A stretch of 64,000 nucleotides of DNA, taken from positions 62,001 through 126,000 of the forward strand of contig NZ_JACSZW010000005.1 in NCBI RefSeq assembly GCF_014472395.1. The letters are read 5' to 3'. The notes beneath the pieces are model-generated. The model worked only from the letters and a program-made list of their open reading frames with translations. It ran no database searches and was not told the DNA's origin. Origin of the DNA: Pedobacter sp. N36a. GTDB lineage: Bacteria; Bacteroidota; Bacteroidia; Sphingobacteriales; Sphingobacteriaceae. Position numbers and translations under genes: made by a program. This document shows positions 62,201 to 64,000 of this stretch, one piece after another; the first letter of the stretch is position 1; each line of letters opens with the position of its first letter.

Positions 62201-64000
62201 AGAGACATTTTAGAAATTGGCAGTGGCGGTGGCCAGCTGATGTTTGAATTGGCTCCTTTTGCAACTTCTTATCTAGCCACAGATTATGCGGAAACAGCGA
62301 TCGGGAAACTACAGCAAAAACTGGATGCACATCCTGAAAAATGGCCGCATGTGACTACAAGGGCTAATGCCGCGGACGATTTTACTGGGATGAATGGCTC
62401 CTCCTTCGACCTGATCCTGATCCACAGTGTGGCCCAATATTTCCCGGATGCCAATTACTTTCTCAAAGTGATCGGCTCTGCAGTAGAGCGCTTAAAAAAA
62501 GGCGGTTGTTTGTTTATTGGAGATATGCAAGGCAAAAACAGCCTCAGCATGTATCATGCGATGGATTATCTGGCCAACGCCAAAGACAGCACTTCGCTTC
62601 CTGATTTTCAAGAGGTGGTGAGCAACCGGGTAAGAATCGAGGATGAGTTTGTAGCAGACCCTGCATTTTTCTATTTATTGCCGAAAATGCTGCCGGAAAT
62701 TTCTGGTGTAGACGTACAATTAAGAAGGGGATTATCTTTAAATGAGACCACTAAATATCATTATGACGTGTGGATTTATGTGAATTCCAATCATAAATCT
62801 ATCACTCCTTCCCTAATATTGAATTGGGAAGAAATTAAGGATATAACTGCTGTGGCTGCCTTATTGGAAAAAGAAAGCACTGATGTAATGGCCATAAACG
62901 GGGTATTTAATGCCCGGACGGCTAAGGATTATGTACTACTGGAGTGGATGAAATCAGCCCCGGCAACAGCCTTAGTGGGCGAAATTAAGCAGCAGCTGGC
63001 AGAAGTACAACAAGGTGTTTATCCTGATGAATTTTGGGAATTAGGTTCCAGATTGGGTTATAATACCCACATCCGCTGGAGTTCGGATGGCACAGATGGC
63101 TGTTATGATGTCGTATTTATTAAAGAGGGAAATTCCTTACTGATACCTGAAAATCCGATGGCAGCACAATTTTCGACTGCTCAGCCCTCAGATTTCGCGA
63201 AGACTCCGATTTCCACAAATGAGCTTTTTCTTTCTAAAAAAACGATCGCAGAATGGAAGGAAATTTTGGGTTCTGATCTTCCGGATTATATGATTCCGAA
63301 TGATTTCATTGCTTTAAAGTCTTTCCCGCTCACGCCTAATCATAAGATTGACAAAAAAGCACTTCCTAAGCCTCAGCCAAAGTCAGAAAACCAATGGCAA
63401 TCGAGGGAATTGCCTCAAAATAAGAATGAACAGCTGATTTTCGATATCTGGTCGGCGGTGCTAGGTCTGGAATATATGGATACTACTTCCGACTTTTTCG
63501 AGCTTGGCGGTCACTCTTTACTCGCGGTAAAAGTAATGGCTGCAATTGAAAAGGAAACTGGAAAAAGATTGCCATTAGCCACTCTTTTTGAAAATGCAAA
63601 CATCCAAAAGCTGGCCAAAAAGCTGCATCCAGATGAGCATGAAGTACAATGGGATGCCTTGGTACCCATTAAAACTTCCGGCACCAAAAATCCATTGTTT
63701 ATGGTTCATGGAGGTGGATTAAATGTACTGGTATTCCAATCTATGAGTAAATACCTGGATGAAGACCAGCCACTTTATGGCTTGCAGGCATTGGGATTAA
63801 ATCGGAAAACCCCACTTTTTAATAGTATTGAAGAGATTGCAGCAGTGTACGTGTCGGAAATTATAAAAGTACATCCAAAAGGGCCGTATTACTTATCTGG
63901 TTATTCTTTGGGCGGCTTTATCGTTTATGAAATGGCTAAGCAGCTGACAAAAATGGGTAAAGAAGTGGCCTTTTTAGGGATCCTCGATACTTATGCCGGA
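59228..64000 (+). CDS. NRPS: C-A(methyltransferase inserted)-PCP-TE, 3' end beyond the window
   Basis: Opens 12 bases after the first synthetase and stays open to the window end (1,591 codons). C domain about 28-450 with HHIISDGWS (His154-155, Asp159). A domain from about 480: YTSGSTGKPKG 628-638, A8 region GRSDQQVKIRGHRIELGEIE 869-888, A10 lysine K1373. Pocket residues D674 I675 L678 Q717 L740 G742 M764 I772 W773 K1373 (glycine-like). Between A8 and the A domain's end sits a methyltransferase, about 925-1345, with SAM motif DILEIGSGGGQ at 993-1003; this position is typical of N-methylating modules. PCP Ser1430 in FELGGHSLLAV. TE begins about 1485 with FMVHGGG and Ser1560 in SGYSLGG. Presence of a TE suggests this is the last module, but the end is not visible. 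Confidence 0.92.
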   Translation, partial: MSLYTLIPVDFDPFEEKKEIEKIVFTNEPQKEIWLSCMIGEAAANLAYNESVSLDLEGTFQLDHFTAALQEVVDRHEALRATVSPNGETLIIYKTMPIALSVVELTQEKDQKAVLNGFIEQEMQRIFDLQEGPLLRLFLNQLSDTHHFFTIVKHHIISDGWSTGVFLEDLSKIYNAKVAGKVLNLSPAPQISDYASEMMAFEQSSEYQETLNYWLDLYRDNVPVLDLPTDFPRPALRTYAASRFDLHLSKEMVAALKKMGASSGASLVNTLLSAFEVFLYLQTHQQQLVVGLPAAGQAATEKFGLVGHCVNLLPLKTTIDPNVSFGSYLKNRKKAFFDAYDHQKFTFGQLVKALNIKRDPSRVPLVPVVFNIDMGMDNSVSFEQLSYELISNPRAYETFELFLNATSSKHGLTLEWTYNTQLFTAATMEQMARDFEKLLKTFIADPTKTIQAHSLSNSEQWLDQLKQWNQTDVDFDSHANLLQLVEAAALKFADQKAIIFRKDQLTYREMMDSVHQFASYLQDKGIKTGDIVAIASDRSIEMVVGLLAILQVGGVYLPLDPDFPHDRIVYMLEDSKAKILLVSKAHQGKYESKAEELVIEDLWPSLAHCPMKGSAVPLSGTDLAYILYTSGSTGKPKGVKIMHSNLVNFLLSMQSVPGMSPSDRLLAITTISFDIAGLELYLPLITGAELVLCDTESARDGRLLLDLIQEHRITIMQATPSTWRMMIESGWTSPIHLKVLCGGEGLPKDLATALLLRCSSLWNMYGPTETTIWSTVKEIKKEDELISIGRPIQNTSVYLANETGQLVPPGNIGEILIGGAGLAAGYLNQPELTAEKFIKDTFSGKADGRLYKTGDLGKFTADGEIICLGRSDQQVKIRGHRIELGEIENCLNELEGVKQAVVLARADQIAEPRLVAYVVPEDLKANHTTPSWKDRWDTIYDMAAQSSAGKAESEQKIDGILLEQWKNSDSLVEQAAEWLEVSAERIKALKARDILEIGSGGGQLMFELAPFATSYLATDYAETAIGKLQQKLDAHPEKWPHVTTRANAADDFTGMNGSSFDLILIHSVAQYFPDANYFLKVIGSAVERLKKGGCLFIGDMQGKNSLSMYHAMDYLANAKDSTSLPDFQEVVSNRVRIEDEFVADPAFFYLLPKMLPEISGVDVQLRRGLSLNETTKYHYDVWIYVNSNHKSITPSLILNWEEIKDITAVAALLEKESTDVMAINGVFNARTAKDYVLLEWMKSAPATALVGEIKQQLAEVQQGVYPDEFWELGSRLGYNTHIRWSSDGTDGCYDVVFIKEGNSLLIPENPMAAQFSTAQPSDFAKTPISTNELFLSKKTIAEWKEILGSDLPDYMIPNDFIALKSFPLTPNHKIDKKALPKPQPKSENQWQSRELPQNKNEQLIFDIWSAVLGLEYMDTTSDFFELGGHSLLAVKVMAAIEKETGKRLPLATLFENANIQKLAKKLHPDEHEVQWDALVPIKTSGTKNPLFMVHGGGLNVLVFQSMSKYLDEDQPLYGLQALGLNRKTPLFNSIEEIAAVYVSEIIKVHPKGPYYLSGYSLGGFIVYEMAKQLTKMGKEVAFLGILDTYAG

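Overview
The window looks like chromosome of a Bacteroidota bacterium, most likely Sphingobacteriaceae and close to Pedobacter. This is an inference from gene content (DUF3667 membrane protein, S46 dipeptidyl-peptidase, Hc1-type histone-like protein, DUF3347 lipoprotein, Tat-exported glycosylasparaginase) and from repeated TAnnTTTG boxes just upstream of start codons, the -7 element of Bacteroidota housekeeping sigma promoters. I saw no rRNA, tRNA, CRISPR array, transposase or prophage.

Layout. 1-7 kb: partial phnA, pncB, poxB, a DUF480 gene with an Lrp-type regulator, a histidine decarboxylase-like gene broken by one in-frame stop, and an aldo/keto reductase. 7-9.5 kb: accessory patch with a histone H1-like gene, small ORFs, an Rnk/GreA-like gene and an Xre-RES toxin-antitoxin pair with tandem operator-like sites. 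9.5-17.9 kb: queuosine-precursor transporter, an operon of methionine/glutamine aminotransferase, omega-amidase, glycosylasparaginase and cutC, then lepA-folD, a Rieske protein and queE. 18-25 kb: OmpA/PD40 envelope protein, kdsA, recQ, kdsD and manC (Kdo and GDP-mannose supply). 25-36.9 kb: Hsp70-like protein, rlmB, dnaB, chrA, etfBA, a bifunctional-nuclease protein, a nucleoside symporter, a DUF3667 protein and gltA. 37-47.6 kb, mostly minus strand: DUF3347 lipoprotein, outer-membrane protein, miaA operon, and a tightly packed run kynU-bestrophin-HDAC-topB-MBL preceded by mpg and fRMsr. 47.7-52.2 kb: S46 peptidase, small proteins, a CDGSH protein, and a small basic protein with a long leader.

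52.4-64 kb is the standout: two collinear genes for a hybrid NRPS/PKS line. Protein 1 (2,214 aa) reads A-PCP-KS-AT-ACP-aminotransferase. Protein 2 (1,591 residues visible, cut by the window end) reads C-A(with inserted methyltransferase)-PCP-TE. Reading the adenylation pockets by eye gives DLTKIGHIGK (aspartate-like) and DILQLGMIWK (glycine-like), and the AT has the malonyl-type HAFH motif. The predicted logic is Asp + malonate, beta-keto to beta-amine conversion by the built-in aminotransferase, condensation with N-methylated glycine, and thioesterase release. This would give a 3,4-diaminoadipate-type beta,gamma-diamino acid joined to sarcosine. I do not recognise a known product with this scheme. 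A 34-codon upstream ORF overlaps the first synthetase start by ATGA. The cluster continues past the window, and no phosphopantetheinyl transferase, MbtH protein or exporter is visible here.
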